From contig NZ_JAHLPM010000002.1 in NCBI RefSeq assembly GCF_018917865.1, positions 186,001-250,000 of the forward strand: a DNA stretch of 64,000 nucleotides. The letters run 5' to 3'. The position numbers were made by a program, and so were the translations under genes. Under the pieces are notes generated by a model. It was not told where the DNA came from. It made no database searches and worked only from the letters and a program-made list of their open reading frames with translations. This DNA comes from Tissierella simiarum. GTDB lineage: Bacteria; Bacillota; Clostridia; Tissierellales; Tissierellaceae. Below are positions 63,501-64,000 of the stretch, in pieces; position 1 is the stretch's first letter, and every line of letters starts with the position of its first letter.

Positions 63501-63574
63501 CAAAATACCTCCTTCAAGTTTTGAATAAATTGAATTGTGACATACCTATTTGTTGCAATAAATATGCCATTAGC

Positions 63575-63622
63575 AGACAAGGCAATTTTATAAAGAACTT
63601 CCCGATTCCGGGAATCCTTGTC
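63575..63622 (-). other. Nested hairpin upstream of spmA
   Basis: AGACAAGG/CCTTGTC encloses TTCCCG-ATTC-CGGGAA. It lies 75-122 nt upstream of spmA in the 313-nt gap after mgtE. Possible structured leader or residual terminator; no riboswitch family recognised. Confidence 0.35.
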
Positions 63623-63754
63623 CATAGTTGGAATAGAAAATTTTGTTACTTCCTGTAGTTAAAAGAAAAAACCTTTAGTACGCTAAGTAGGACTGAAATC
63701 CGAAAATAAGGAATATACTATATATTTTATATGTCTTGATGGAATCTTTCAACA

Positions 63755-63786
63755 ATAAAAAAATGCCAGAAAAGTCTAGCATTTTT
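63755..63786 (-). terminator. Terminator of mgtE
   Basis: AATGCTAGA-N5-TCTGGCATT followed by TTTTTTAT on the minus strand, 28 nt past the mgtE stop. Confidence 0.85.
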
Positions 63787-63813
63787 CTATTATATCTAAC
63801 GGCAGCAATCTAT

Positions 63814-64000
63814 TTATATGTGTAACAACAAGGATGCTATAGTAAAATATACAATTAAACTTAGAGCATCTACTATAGTAGTAATAAGAGGTCCAGCCAT
63901 TATAGCTGGGTCTATATTAACCCTTTTAGCTATCATAGGAAGAATTCCTCCTACTATTTTAGATATTACTACTGTTACCAGCAATGTAATAGAAACCGTT
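63814..64000 (-). CDS. mgtE: Magnesium transporter MgtE, C-terminal fragment at window edge
   Basis: The last 62 codons of a leftward gene entering from the right. GGILPMIAKRVNIDPAIMAG and PLITTIVDALSLIVYFTIAS match the final membrane helices of MgtE, including the conserved DPA and D in TTIVDA that form the Mg2+ path. The start is outside the window. Confidence 0.88.
   Translation of the reverse strand, partial: TVSITLLVTVVISKIVGGILPMIAKRVNIDPAIMAGPLITTIVDALSLIVYFTIASLLLHI

Overview
The window is about 30-35% G+C chromosomal DNA from an endospore-forming, anaerobic, amino-acid-fermenting Clostridia/Tissierellia-type bacterium. The support is a lysine-fermentation cluster (kamA, kamB, kamC, kamD, kamE, kdd), spore genes (GerA-type receptor, spoIIR, sleB-ypeB, spmA-spmB, a SPOCS/LysM protein), S-layer-type surface proteins, an H-NOX chemoreceptor of the O2-binding type usual in obligate anaerobes, and many TTG/GTG starts behind strong Shine-Dalgarno (SD) sequences. 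No tRNA, rRNA, CRISPR array or insertion sequence was seen. The genus cannot be fixed from the sequence alone.

Layout. 1-12.0 kb: a surface-protein locus. A TIG/Ig-like secreted protein (leftward, truncated by the window edge) is divergent from a three-gene operon: a stalk/chitobiase-like/cadherin-like protein, an SLH protein and a 2145-residue repeat protein. Two facing copies of a GCCGATAA promoter element suggest joint control by a flagellar-type sigma factor (SigD). 12.1-19.1 kb: a leftward carbohydrate operon (GH4 glycosidase, YdjC/ChbG deacetylase, PTS IICB, zinc dehydrogenase, mannonate dehydratase, then a decayed mannonate oxidoreductase) divergent from an RpiR-type regulator. 19.3-21.7 kb: a polar amino-acid ABC transporter with visibly higher G+C. 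21.8-28.2 kb: an LtaS-like protein with a degenerate GDPD domain, an HD-GYP phosphodiesterase, a PqqD-like protein and an OPT transporter. 28.25-37.4 kb: lysine fermentation with a sigma-54 promoter, upstream activator sites and a bacterial enhancer-binding regulator. 37.4-51.7 kb: murI, ypeB-sleB, a sodium:alanine symporter, spoIIR and the GerA-type receptor operon, ispE, a SPOCS-LysM protein, a candidate structured RNA, veg and a SpoIID-amidase fusion. 51.7-61.4 kb: the H-NOX chemoreceptor, an MFS carrier, and a fructose-type PTS/aldolase operon with its PRD regulator, divergent from an iron alcohol dehydrogenase. 61.4-64 kb: an S66 peptidase, spmB, spmA and the C-terminal end of mgtE.

How the genes work together. 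Lysine is converted by KamA to beta-lysine, by KamDE to 3,5-diaminohexanoate and by Kdd to 3-keto-5-aminohexanoate. KamB/KamC probably keep KamDE active. The next enzymes (kce, kal) are not in this window. The carbohydrate operon reads as uptake and phosphorolysis-independent hydrolysis of an N-acetylated, possibly uronate-containing disaccharide; that is inference. Spore genes are spread through the centre, and spoIIR carries a near-consensus sigma-F promoter.
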